Of a DNA stretch of 6,031 bases, positions 1-6,031 are shown in pieces. The stretch is taken from assembly GCA_007130545.1 (NCBI GenBank), contig SLSG01000333.1, positions 1-6,031 on the forward strand, written 5' to 3'. The translations under genes were made by a program, and so were the position numbers. A model generated the notes under the pieces. It made no database searches. It was not told the DNA's origin and saw only the letters and a list, made by a program, of their open reading frames with translations. This DNA is from Bacteroidales bacterium. GTDB lineage: Bacteria > Bacteroidota > Bacteroidia > Bacteroidales > UBA7960. Position 1 is the stretch's first letter, and each line of letters starts with the position of its first letter.

Positions 1-2344
1 CCACGCGCCAGATCCCGAACTGGATGATCTGTCCGTCAATATCCGTTACTTTATTCCTGTTAAAGGCGATGTTGAAACTGCTGTTCCACTGGAATGCACG
101 GTCGATGTTCACCGTATTCAGTACAAATTCCCAACCTTTGTTCTCCAGCCGGCCCACGTTCTTATAAACGCTGGTGAAACCGGTGGTGGCAGGGACCAGT
201 GCGCTCAGCAGCAGGTCTTCGGTGTTCTTGGTATAATAATCAATCTCACCGGTCACCCTGTCATTGAACAGACCAAAGTCGATCCCGACGTTGGTCTGTG
301 TGGTGGTTTCCCACCTCAGGTCCGGACTCGGAATACTGGTGGAGATCATACCGCTGAGTCCGGCATAGTTGCTCCCCGAGTAAAGTCCCCTGGAGGCGAA
401 GTCATTGATCTCGGAGTTCCCGGTCTTCCCCCAGCTGAACCTGGGCTTCAGGAAGCTGATGGTTGGGATGCCCATCATGAAGTCCTCGTTCGTTATAACC
501 CAACCCACAGATGCTGCAGGAAAGAACCCCCAGCGGTTATCGGCACCGAACCTGGAGGATCCGTCCGTACGGCCGCTGATCGTCACCAGGTAACGATCAA
601 AGAACTTCAGGTTGGCCCTGGAGAAGAAGGAAGCATAACGGTACCCGGTTCCAGAGGAAGAAGCGAGAAAGTCCCTGGAGGCACTGGCCACCCTTTTGAA
701 CTCATCGTTCGGGAAACCACGGCCGGAGGCGCTGGCAAAGTCAAAGTCAGCCTGCTGCAAGCTGGAGCCCACCACCAGGTTTAGATCATAATCGTCAGCG
801 AAGACCGCGTCATAGGTAAAATAGTTCTCCATACTGAACACCTTGGAGGTGACACTGCGGTCAAAGGCATAGCCGTCCGGGCCACCGTCATTGGTCAAAC
901 GGCCCTGGTATTCCTGCTCACGCTGGTTAAGGACGTCAATCCCAACTTCTGAGCGGAAGGTAAGTCCAGGAAGAATTTTCAGATTGGCAAACAAGTTTCC
1001 GAAATTGCGGAAGACCTCGGTATCGAATTTGTTGTACTCACGCACCACAAGTCCGTTTTCGTATACCGTCCTGCGGTTCAGTTCGCCGGTAACGGGGTCG
1101 TGGGTTGGCTGCACGGAGGGCAGTGCGACCATCTGCAGCGGAGTGGCAAAGGCATTGTCATTGGCCACCCTGAAGTTTCGCGTACGGGTCAGGTTCATGT
1201 TCATCCCGAATGACAACCTTTCCGTTGCCTGCTGGTCGATGTTCAGGCGCCCGCTGACGCGGTCAAACTCATTCCCGCTCACGATGCCCACCTGGTCCAT
1301 GGCCGAAAGTGCGGCAAAAAACTGGGTGGTTCCGGTTCCACCAGAGGCTGAGACGTCAAATTGCTGGGTGGCACCGTTGCGAAGCGCCTGGTCCTCCCAG
1401 TTGACATCCGCTCCTTCCCTCCAGTGTGCAAGACCCCAGTCCAGTGCATCCTCCCAACCCTGGAAGAAGCCACCGAACATCGGTGCATCGGGTGCCCCGT
1501 TGGTGTTGGTATACGCTTGTTTAAACAGGTCCAGGTATTGCTCCCGGTTCAGGAAGCCCACCTTATTGGACGGCTCGCTCCAGCCCACCTGGGTAGATAC
1601 GTTGAAACGGGTCGCTCCTTCGCGTCCGCGCTTGGTGGTCACCAGGATCACCCCGTTGGAGGCCCTGGAACCATAGATCGCAGCCGCAGAAGCATCTTTC
1701 AGCACCTGAATGGACTCAATATCGCTGGGGCTAATGTCGGCCAATGGGTTGGTAGGCTCATTGCCGGCAGTACCCAGGCTCTGGGTAACGATGGGAATCC
1801 CGTCGATCACATACAGGGGCTGGTTGCTTGCCGTGATGGAGGAAGACCCCCGCACACGGGTACGAACAGACTGTCCAAGTTTCCCGGAACCTGCCTGCAC
1901 GTGCACCCCCGCCGTACGTCCCTGAAGGGCCGTTTCAAAGCTGGGCATGGTGTGGGATTCGATGTCTTCTGCACGGACCGACGAGATGGATCCCGTCAGC
2001 TCGTACTTCAGCCGGGTCCCATAGCCTACCACCACGATCTCCTGCAGGGTGGCCACATCGGGTTCAAGCCTCACATTGATCACATTCCGGCCCTGGACGG
2101 GTACTTCAATGGTTTTCATTCCGATAAAGGAAAAAACCAATACCGCATCGGAGGCGGTTGAAATCTCAAACCGACCGTTGGCATCGGTGATTACCCCCAT
2201 GGTCGTGCCCTGGACCATGATGGTAACCCCGGGCAACGTCATGTCGCTCTGGTCGGTCACTGTACCAGTAACGCGTATCGTTTGCCCCAGCAGGGTAGAC
2301 CCCATAAAGAGCAAAAGACCGCATAATACTAAGAACCTCTTCAT
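1..2344 (-). CDS. SusC/RagA-family TonB-linked outer membrane receptor (3' end outside window)
   Basis: This is the barrel component of a SusCD-type uptake complex, which imports glycans, peptides or other large nutrients across the outer membrane using TonB energy. The first 781 codons are in view and the reading frame stays open from ATG to the window edge. Residues 1-20 form a signal peptide (MKRFLVLCGLLLFMGSTLLG). Residues 22-100 are a carboxypeptidase-regulatory-like domain (VTGTVTD, LPGVTI, GVITDANGRFEI). The SusC motif QEIVVVGYGT is at 101-110. The plug domain spans about 116-240, with TRVRG at 162, PLYVIDGIPI at 176 and AIYGSRASNG at 222. Barrel motifs follow, including RTDGSSRFG at 592-600 and GKTGNSEI near 640. 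Family members are usually about 1000 residues, so roughly 200-300 are missing on the left. There is no N-terminal STN domain, so direct sigma/anti-sigma signalling is not indicated. A susD-like gene is expected next. The substrate is unknown. Confidence 0.96.
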   Translation of the reverse strand, partial: MKRFLVLCGLLLFMGSTLLGQTIRVTGTVTDQSDMTLPGVTIMVQGTTMGVITDANGRFEISTASDAVLVFSFIGMKTIEVPVQGRNVINVRLEPDVATLQEIVVVGYGTRLKYELTGSISSVRAEDIESHTMPSFETALQGRTAGVHVQAGSGKLGQSVRTRVRGSSSITASNQPLYVIDGIPIVTQSLGTAGNEPTNPLADISPSDIESIQVLKDASAAAIYGSRASNGVILVTTKRGREGATRFNVSTQVGWSEPSNKVGFLNREQYLDLFKQAYTNTNGAPDAPMFGGFFQGWEDALDWGLAHWREGADVNWEDQALRNGATQQFDVSASGGTGTTQFFAALSAMDQVGIVSGNEFDRVSGRLNIDQQATERLSFGMNMNLTRTRNFRVANDNAFATPLQMVALPSVQPTHDPVTGELNRRTVYENGLVVREYNKFDTEVFRNFGNLFANLKILPGLTFRSEVGIDVLNQREQEYQGRLTNDGGPDGYAFDRSVTSKVFSMENYFTYDAVFADDYDLNLVVGSSLQQADFDFASASGRGFPNDEFKRVASASRDFLASSSGTGYRYASFFSRANLKFFDRYLVTISGRTDGSSRFGADNRWGFFPAASVGWVITNEDFMMGIPTISFLKPRFSWGKTGNSEINDFASRGLYSGSNYAGLSGMISTSIPSPDLRWETTTQTNVGIDFGLFNDRVTGEIDYYTKNTEDLLLSALVPATTGFTSVYKNVGRLENKGWEFVLNTVNIDRAFQWNSSFNIAFNRNKVTDIDGQIIQFGIWRV

Positions 2345-2411
2345 TTTGTTTTGGTTTAAGTTAGTAATTGATTGAGTTGGGGGTTAAAATATAACCGCTC
2401 TTTCATGTGTA
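2345..2411 (-). promoter_or_regulatory. 5' leader of the SusC-family gene, A-rich and without Shine-Dalgarno
   Basis: The last 15 bases before the ATG read ACTTAAACCAAAACAAA on the minus strand (slightly extended here) and contain no GGAGG-like sequence. This is normal for Bacteroidota, where A-rich leaders support initiation. A small inverted repeat, GGTTA-5 nt-TAACC, lies at 2382-2396 and could form a weak hairpin. No riboswitch or conserved RNA element is recognised. Confidence 0.5.
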
Positions 2412-2419
2412 GTTACACA
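2406..2419. repeat. 14-bp palindrome at the predicted SusC-gene transcription start (candidate operator)
   Basis: The sequence TGTGTA-GT-TACACA is a perfect 6-bp inverted repeat with a 2-bp centre. It overlaps the last two bases of the -7 element (2418-2419) and covers the predicted start point near 2411. A dimeric regulator bound here would compete with RNA polymerase, so a repressor site is a reasonable guess. It matches no operator that I can name with confidence. A 12-bp perfect repeat in AT-rich DNA can also occur by chance. Confidence 0.35.
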
Positions 2420-2449
2420 AATTTAATAAAAAAACGGTACCTATGTCAA
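2418..2449 (-). promoter_or_regulatory. Bacteroidota-type promoter for the SusC-family gene
   Basis: On the minus strand, TTGACA lies at 2449-2444 and TAAATTTG at 2425-2418. The second element fits the Bacteroidota -7 consensus TAnnTTTG exactly. The TTG of the first element fits the -33 box, with 21 bases between TTG and the -7 element. Transcription would begin about 6-8 bases downstream, near 2411, giving a leader of roughly 65 nt. The promoter implies that the receptor gene can be transcribed separately from the three genes upstream. The prediction rests on consensus matching only. Confidence 0.7.
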
Positions 2450-2462
2450 GTACACAGAACGC

Positions 2463-3185
2463 CTATATCTCATCGATGGCTTTGATGGCGGCTGTCAGGA
2501 CATGCTCGTTCCTGAGCCTGGAAGGATGGCCCGAAAGGGCCTGCCGGATGGCATCTTCTGAACCGGGGACCAATCCGTAGAGGAAGGACTTTCGCATTTG
2601 CCGGACCTCGACCAGGCCTTCTCCCGGCACGTCTACAAAATAGACCGGGTGGGCTTCCAGGTTCGGCAGCTCCACGCGCCGGTTATTCCGGTGTGCCACG
2701 CGCCGGCCCCGCTCTTCCACCTTGCGGTGCACATACAGCGAGAAGTCCCCTTCATAAAGCAATTGCAAAAATATACCAGGTCCTGTGTCATCGACCGGGT
2801 GACCCCTTTCTGTTTTTCGAAAAACCAGCCGGTCGCCCCCCTGCGGATCTTCAATGGAAAAGCCTTGTATCGGCGCCCCGTCCAGTATGACGGTGGTGTT
2901 CCGGCTGCCGTCATACCAATGCAGTTGGTCCGTCAGCCCGTTGTACTTCAGCAATTTACCGGCAGCAACCGTCCCATTGGCCAGGTAAATGTCCCCCCTG
3001 CTCCATTCTTCGTTGAAAAAGGGGGTGCCATGTACCTGCGGCTGCTGGGCATATATCTCACCGAAAAGGACCGGCTCGCCCATTTCGCGGATGATCTCGT
3101 TGCGGTCAACTGTCTGGGCGCGGGCGGTTGACACCAGGAAAAGCAAGGCAATGAATAGGCAGATGGTGCGGGCTCTATAAATCAT
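2463..3185 (-). CDS. Secreted 240-residue protein of unknown function
   Basis: I cannot place this protein in a named family. The start is fixed by a clear signal peptide, MIYRARTICLFIALLFLVSTARA at 1-23, with ARA-Q as the cleavage site. The mature protein has no cysteine, so it is not a lipoprotein and has no disulfides. Residues 54-93 (TPFFNEEWSRGDIYLANG, then KLLKYNGLTDQLHWYDG) resemble a beta-rich pattern I associate with uncharacterised secreted Bacteroidota proteins: a strand carrying an 'NG' turn followed by KYN. Strand-like stretches continue to about 185 (FLQLLYEGDFSLYVHRK at 139-155, HPVYFVDVPG at 179-188). Residues 205-240 look helical. The start codon overlaps the upstream stop codon (ATGA), so it is probably translationally coupled to the macroglobulin-like protein and may work with it in the periplasm or at the surface. 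It ends with TAG, 118 nt before the receptor gene. Confidence 0.85.
   Translation of the reverse strand: MIYRARTICLFIALLFLVSTARAQTVDRNEIIREMGEPVLFGEIYAQQPQVHGTPFFNEEWSRGDIYLANGTVAAGKLLKYNGLTDQLHWYDGSRNTTVILDGAPIQGFSIEDPQGGDRLVFRKTERGHPVDDTGPGIFLQLLYEGDFSLYVHRKVEERGRRVAHRNNRRVELPNLEAHPVYFVDVPGEGLVEVRQMRKSFLYGLVPGSEDAIRQALSGHPSRLRNEHVLTAAIKAIDEI
3182..3185 (-). other. ATGA stop/start overlap joining two genes
   Basis: On the minus strand the TGA stop of the macroglobulin-like gene and the ATG of the 240-residue gene share the bases ATGA. Such 4-bp overlaps normally mean co-transcription and translational coupling, with ribosomes re-initiating at the second gene. It is the strongest operon evidence in the window. 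Confidence 0.85.
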
Positions 3186-5161
3186 TCAACAGTGATTGTC
3201 GTGGTTTGTGAAAACGGGATGCCGCCATCCGTCATCCCTTCCAATGAAATGACGTAATTGCCGGGCAAGTCGCTGGTGGTGAATGCCAGTTCAACAACCT
3301 GTCCCTGCTGCAGCAAGATGGATGGATCCCAGAACAGGACTTCCCGGTAATCCGGAACATGGGGCCGGGAGGGACCGGTGTGAGGGTCCGGATCAAACCC
3401 CACCATTGTCTCCAGCGGACTCCCCTGAATGATTCTTGTTGTCGGATGGGGGGGGATCTGGTGCAGGTCTTCCATCGTGAATATCCCTACAATGCCATAG
3501 AACTCAAGGCTGCCAAAGGCCCAGGGGCGGCTCAGGACCTCTATGCGGGAGACCTCCTCGGAGGACAGGCCGGCGATATCGTCAATTACCGGCAGCCATA
3601 CCCCGTTTAAAAAGAATACCGGCGGATCCGCGAAAAAAGTCGAAGACCTGGAGTCGATCATCCTTGCCGTATGGCTGTCCCCCTGCCGCCGTATCCTCAG
3701 ATTGGGCACGATCTCAATTGACATCTCCGAAAGGTTGTCCATCGGCAGGAAGTCTCGTGTGTGAATGCGATGGGTGGGCTGGCCGTACAACAGGGGCGGA
3801 GGCGTGAATGTAGCTTCCTGTTCTTCGTAAAGAAGTCCGAAACCCTCCGTTTGATATGCCCTGCGGGCCCTTCTCACCAATAGGAGTTCTTCCATGTACG
3901 CGTGAATGGCAGGATCCATGGCCATTTTCTGCGGGGAGAAAGGGAGAGGCGGGAATTTTTCACGCAACTCAATGCGGGAGTCAAACTGGGAGTCTCCGGT
4001 TTCGAACACAGAAATATGAAGGGTCTTTCCCCGGTGGTAATCGTCCAGCAGGAAAAAGAACGACCCGTCTGCCCGCGTGCGGCTGTATTTCAGGTTGGAA
4101 AGGCTGTCAACTGCCGACAGAAAGACTACCGCTTCACTCCGTGCACGGCCTGTTCCGTTTTCAATGACCCGCCCGCTTACCACGGGTCCCATGTTTTCCG
4201 GCAGGATCAGCATTTCCGGCTGCTTCTGCCTTCCCCGGACCGGGGCGTGTCCTTCACCAAGGCGGGTAGTGTTGATCTCCCCTGTACGGGTAAAAGCGGT
4301 GGCCATGCGGGGGGCATTCAGCAATAAGGTCTCTTCCCTTGAAACAGAGAGCGAGGCCGAAGCCACCCCTGTGAAATCCCTGCCCGCATCAATGCGGAGC
4401 CGGACCTGCTGCCGGGGGCCGTAAGACTGCCTGTCGGCTTGCAGCACAATGGTTTCACGGTCTGACTGCCTGCCGGCTTGCAGCATTTGGGCTTGCTGGT
4501 CCGCTGTGGAGTGCTGCCGCCCCCCGAAAGCATCAACCTGCAAAGGAAGTTCTCCCTGTTCCGGAGTCTGGCTGTTGTCCAGGATAAAACTCCTGATCTG
4601 CGGATCAAACCGGTTCAGCACGGCAAGCTGCCTGGCAAACGGGGGAGTATCCGCGATCAACATATTGTTGGTCCATGCAAACAGACGGTAGACTGCTGTT
4701 TGCAGGGTGTCGGACAGGTGAATGCTGCCCTGGGCGGTGGATCCGTCCAGTGTAAGTTCCAGCCTGTAGATATGGTTCCCGGATTCATTTCCCACGGAAA
4801 GATAAAGCACCCTGCTCTTCAGCGGGTTTGCGCTTTGGTCGTCCACGACCAGGTAAGCCTTAAAAAAGAGGTGGTCCCCGGCAAAATAAATGTCCCTGTC
4901 CGTATCCACGAAAACCGACTCTTTGGGCAGGTTCCGGATTTCCATGTGCGGCGAAAATCCCGGAACGGTTTCTGCATGCACCGCGTGTGTTTCATGCAAC
5001 GCAGGTTCTTCATACACCTGCAGGGATACGCTGTCTTCCGGGCCGGCCAAAGAAATTGCCGGGGTATTTCCGGACAATGCAGGGACATCCCCTCCATGCA
5101 GCAGGGCAGAAAAAAGCCACAGGGCGAAAAACAATTGCGGTATTTTTTTTAACAGCTTCAT
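3182..5161 (-). CDS. Secreted macroglobulin-like protein with a plug-like domain but no beta-barrel
   Basis: The 659-residue protein probably acts at the periplasmic face or cell surface; its exact role is unknown. The ATG at 5161 is chosen because MKLLKKIPQLFFALWLFSALLHGG is a standard signal peptide. The frame stays open to a GTG at 5254, but that extension has no export features. Residues 80-185 resemble an MG2-type domain (ESVFVDTDRDIYFAGDHLFF, then YRLFAWTNNM). Residues 236-280 look like a second such domain (LQADRQSYGPRQQVRLRID). Residues 326-403 resemble a carboxypeptidase-regulatory-like domain (VVSGRVIENGTG, TRADGSFFF). Residues 478-566 resemble the second half of a TonB-receptor plug (PPVFFLNGVWLPV, EEVSRIEVLSRP, LEFYGIVGIFT), but no barrel follows. 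The C-terminus (602-659; VPDYREVLFWDPS, TSDLPGNYVISLEG) is again macroglobulin-like. This overall layout is known from uncharacterised Bacteroidota proteins. No cysteine or thioester motif is seen, so classical protease trapping is not indicated. Confidence 0.88.
   Translation of the reverse strand: MKLLKKIPQLFFALWLFSALLHGGDVPALSGNTPAISLAGPEDSVSLQVYEEPALHETHAVHAETVPGFSPHMEIRNLPKESVFVDTDRDIYFAGDHLFFKAYLVVDDQSANPLKSRVLYLSVGNESGNHIYRLELTLDGSTAQGSIHLSDTLQTAVYRLFAWTNNMLIADTPPFARQLAVLNRFDPQIRSFILDNSQTPEQGELPLQVDAFGGRQHSTADQQAQMLQAGRQSDRETIVLQADRQSYGPRQQVRLRIDAGRDFTGVASASLSVSREETLLLNAPRMATAFTRTGEINTTRLGEGHAPVRGRQKQPEMLILPENMGPVVSGRVIENGTGRARSEAVVFLSAVDSLSNLKYSRTRADGSFFFLLDDYHRGKTLHISVFETGDSQFDSRIELREKFPPLPFSPQKMAMDPAIHAYMEELLLVRRARRAYQTEGFGLLYEEQEATFTPPPLLYGQPTHRIHTRDFLPMDNLSEMSIEIVPNLRIRRQGDSHTARMIDSRSSTFFADPPVFFLNGVWLPVIDDIAGLSSEEVSRIEVLSRPWAFGSLEFYGIVGIFTMEDLHQIPPHPTTRIIQGSPLETMVGFDPDPHTGPSRPHVPDYREVLFWDPSILLQQGQVVELAFTTSDLPGNYVISLEGMTDGGIPFSQTTTITVE
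4425..4485 (-). repeat. Imperfect in-frame tandem duplication, 39-nt period
   Basis: Two 22-base copies, at 4425-4446 and 4464-4485 on the plus strand, differ at one base only (GACTGCCTGTCGGCTTGCAG against GACTGCCTGCCGGCTTGCAG, both followed by CA). The offset is 39 nt, or 13 codons, so the frame is kept. In the protein it gives LQAGRQSDRETIV (227-239) followed by LQADRQSYGPRQQ (240-252). The second copy sits at the first strand of a macroglobulin-like domain. The first lies in the Gln-rich linker before it and looks like the extra copy. Confidence 0.8.
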
Positions 5162-5180
5162 TTTATTTTTGGTTGCACCG

Positions 5181-5211
5181 GGGCATCCCTCCGGTTTGAT
5201 CTGGGATGCCC
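5181..5211. repeat. 9-bp perfect stem-loop between the DUF4249 and macroglobulin-like genes
   Basis: GGGCATCCC (5181-5189) and GGGATGCCC (5203-5211) pair perfectly around a 13-nt loop. In the minus-strand transcript the stem ends 19 nt before the ATG at 5161. No U-run follows in either direction, so it is not a typical intrinsic terminator. It could trim or stabilise the transcript end of the DUF4249 gene, reduce read-through, or modulate initiation of the downstream gene. A shorter inverted repeat, TCCGG-5 nt-CCGGA, lies next to it at 5233-5247. The rest of this 114-nt gap shows no convincing promoter. Confidence 0.6.
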
Positions 5212-5275
5212 GCCAAATAAAAGGTGTGGGCCTCCGGTATTGCCGGATCAGCACTCAGCCAATCCAGGATGGCAT

Positions 5276-6031
5276 TTAATTGAACCAGAACGGCGGCGGT
5301 TCATTGACCGAGCATCCGGGTGCCCTGGGAACCCCTTCGTACTTATCAGTGGGTTCAAAAAGAGCGGCCTCTACATTTGGTGGTTGTCTGAGAATATAGG
5401 CCTGTGAGGCCACCGAGCTCACTTCAAACAGTCCGACTGCCGCCCGCCGGGGTTCGGTTACACAGAAAATATTGCTGGTAAGCTGGGACGGGATCGGGGC
5501 AAAAATGCTTCCGTCTGATGTCAGCTGCTTGTTCACTTCCAGGTAATAGGTGTAGGCATCTTCGTTCAGGCTGTAAGCCCGCACCCGAATCGCAATGGTA
5601 TGTATCTGTTCAACCAGCGGTTCGATATATAGCCGCCTCCGGTCGTGGGGCAGGAATGCCACCACATTGTTGCTCACATCCCCGGGTTCGGTGCTGGTTG
5701 TCGGAAGGTTGATGTTGTCCACCCCCTCCAGGCGCCAGATCTTTTTCCAGCAGAAATACCTGGTCGGGTCAAAAAAACCGCCTGCATCATAGGTATAAAG
5801 TATCTTCACATCCGACGTGAACCGGATATTGGCCCGGTTTCCCGGCTGCTCCCTCAGCTGCAGGGAAGCATCCAGTCCGTCGATCTCGGTAATGATCAGC
5901 TGACCGCTGTTCGACAGCCTGGTTTCGGTACGGAGCGATTCCCGGGCCAGCAATCCGTTTTGTTCATGGGGCGGATGCATGAATTGCGGTGCACTCTGAT
6001 ACACCAGGCCATCCGGAGTTTCGAATTCGAG
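5276..6031 (-). CDS. DUF4249-type protein, C-terminal part (start outside window)
   Basis: The frame is open from the right edge to the TAA at 5276-5278, giving 252 codons. A GTG at 6004 is only an internal valine, since the frame continues upstream through LEFETPDGL. Assignment to DUF4249, a Bacteroidota-restricted family of unknown function usually predicted as envelope lipoproteins, rests on remembered family patterns. These are YFCWKKIW near 5740-5765, RVRAYSLNEDAYTYYLEVNK followed by GSIFAPIPSQLTSNIF (about 5470-5590), and VGLFEVSSVASQAYI just after, with a C-terminal PPFWFN. Members are usually about 350-400 residues, so the signal/lipobox region and an immunoglobulin-like N-terminal part should lie outside. 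DUF4249 genes commonly follow a TonB-dependent receptor gene, so one may lie beyond the right edge. As I recall the family, a Cys pair often precedes the final FW; only one Cys is seen here (GCSVNEPPPFW). Confidence 0.82.
   Translation of the reverse strand, partial: LEFETPDGLVYQSAPQFMHPPHEQNGLLARESLRTETRLSNSGQLIITEIDGLDASLQLREQPGNRANIRFTSDVKILYTYDAGGFFDPTRYFCWKKIWRLEGVDNINLPTTSTEPGDVSNNVVAFLPHDRRRLYIEPLVEQIHTIAIRVRAYSLNEDAYTYYLEVNKQLTSDGSIFAPIPSQLTSNIFCVTEPRRAAVGLFEVSSVASQAYILRQPPNVEAALFEPTDKYEGVPRAPGCSVNEPPPFWFN

Noticed and set aside
891..2161. Long plus-strand open frames (891-1676 and 1361-2161)
   Set aside because: They lie wholly opposite the SusC-family gene, overlap each other, and their translations show no domain or export signal. 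The minus-strand frame carries clear family motifs throughout.
2386..2393. Second -7-like element TATATTTT on the minus strand
   Set aside because: It lacks the final G, and the nearest upstream TTG is 24 bases away, a poorer fit than the promoter at 2418-2449.
2428..2453. Possible intrinsic terminator after the 240-residue gene (GTAC/GTAC stem, then seven Ts on the minus strand)
   Set aside because: The stem is only 4 bp with a 9-nt loop, too weak to call. The same bases are better explained as the promoter spacer.
4478..5152. 224-codon plus-strand open frame opposite the macroglobulin-like gene
   Set aside because: It is a shadow of the minus-strand gene in GC-rich DNA: no recognisable domain, signal peptide or leader, while the opposite strand encodes a recognisable multi-domain protein.
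5162..5254. GTG start at 5254, which would extend the macroglobulin-like protein by 31 residues
   Set aside because: The extra residues are not signal-like and would cross the stem-loop. The ATG at 5161 begins a textbook signal peptide and follows an A-rich leader.
5212..5275. Possible promoter for the macroglobulin-like gene (TTTATTTG near 5213-5222)
   Set aside because: It lacks the key A of TAnnTTTG and has no TTG at suitable distance. Read-through from the DUF4249 gene is the simpler explanation.

Overview
This window comes from a member of the Bacteroidota. The evidence is a SusC/RagA-type TonB-dependent receptor with the family's QEIVVVGYG motif, a DUF4249-type protein, a -33/-7 promoter of the Bacteroidota type (TTG, then TAnnTTTG), and A-rich start-codon leaders without a Shine-Dalgarno sequence. 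By eye the base composition is rather GC-rich for the phylum. The genus cannot be told from this window. All recognised genes lie on the minus strand, so they read from high to low coordinates. I see no RNA genes, mobile elements, CRISPR arrays or plus-strand genes.

Right end (5276-6031): the C-terminal 252 codons of a DUF4249-type protein, whose start lies beyond the window. It is followed by a 114-nt gap (5162-5275) holding a perfect 9-bp stem-loop. Middle (3182-5161): a 659-residue secreted protein built from macroglobulin-like beta domains, a carboxypeptidase-regulatory-like domain and a stand-alone TonB-plug-like segment without a barrel. It overlaps the next gene by 4 bp (ATGA). That gene (2463-3185) encodes a 240-residue secreted protein of unknown function. 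These three genes look like one surface or periplasmic operon, possibly continuing from a receptor gene off the right end.

A 118-nt gap (2345-2462) then carries a good Bacteroidota promoter, with a 14-bp palindrome at the predicted transcription start. This drives a SusC/RagA receptor gene (1-2344) that runs off the left edge; a SusD-type lipoprotein gene would be expected next.

Together the window looks like an outer-membrane nutrient-uptake or cell-surface neighbourhood. No substrate can be inferred, because there is no enzyme gene in view. I did not find a clearly new biological system. The points most worth a second look are the barrel-less plug/macroglobulin protein with its coupled unknown partner, the palindrome over the susC promoter, and a 13-residue in-frame duplication.
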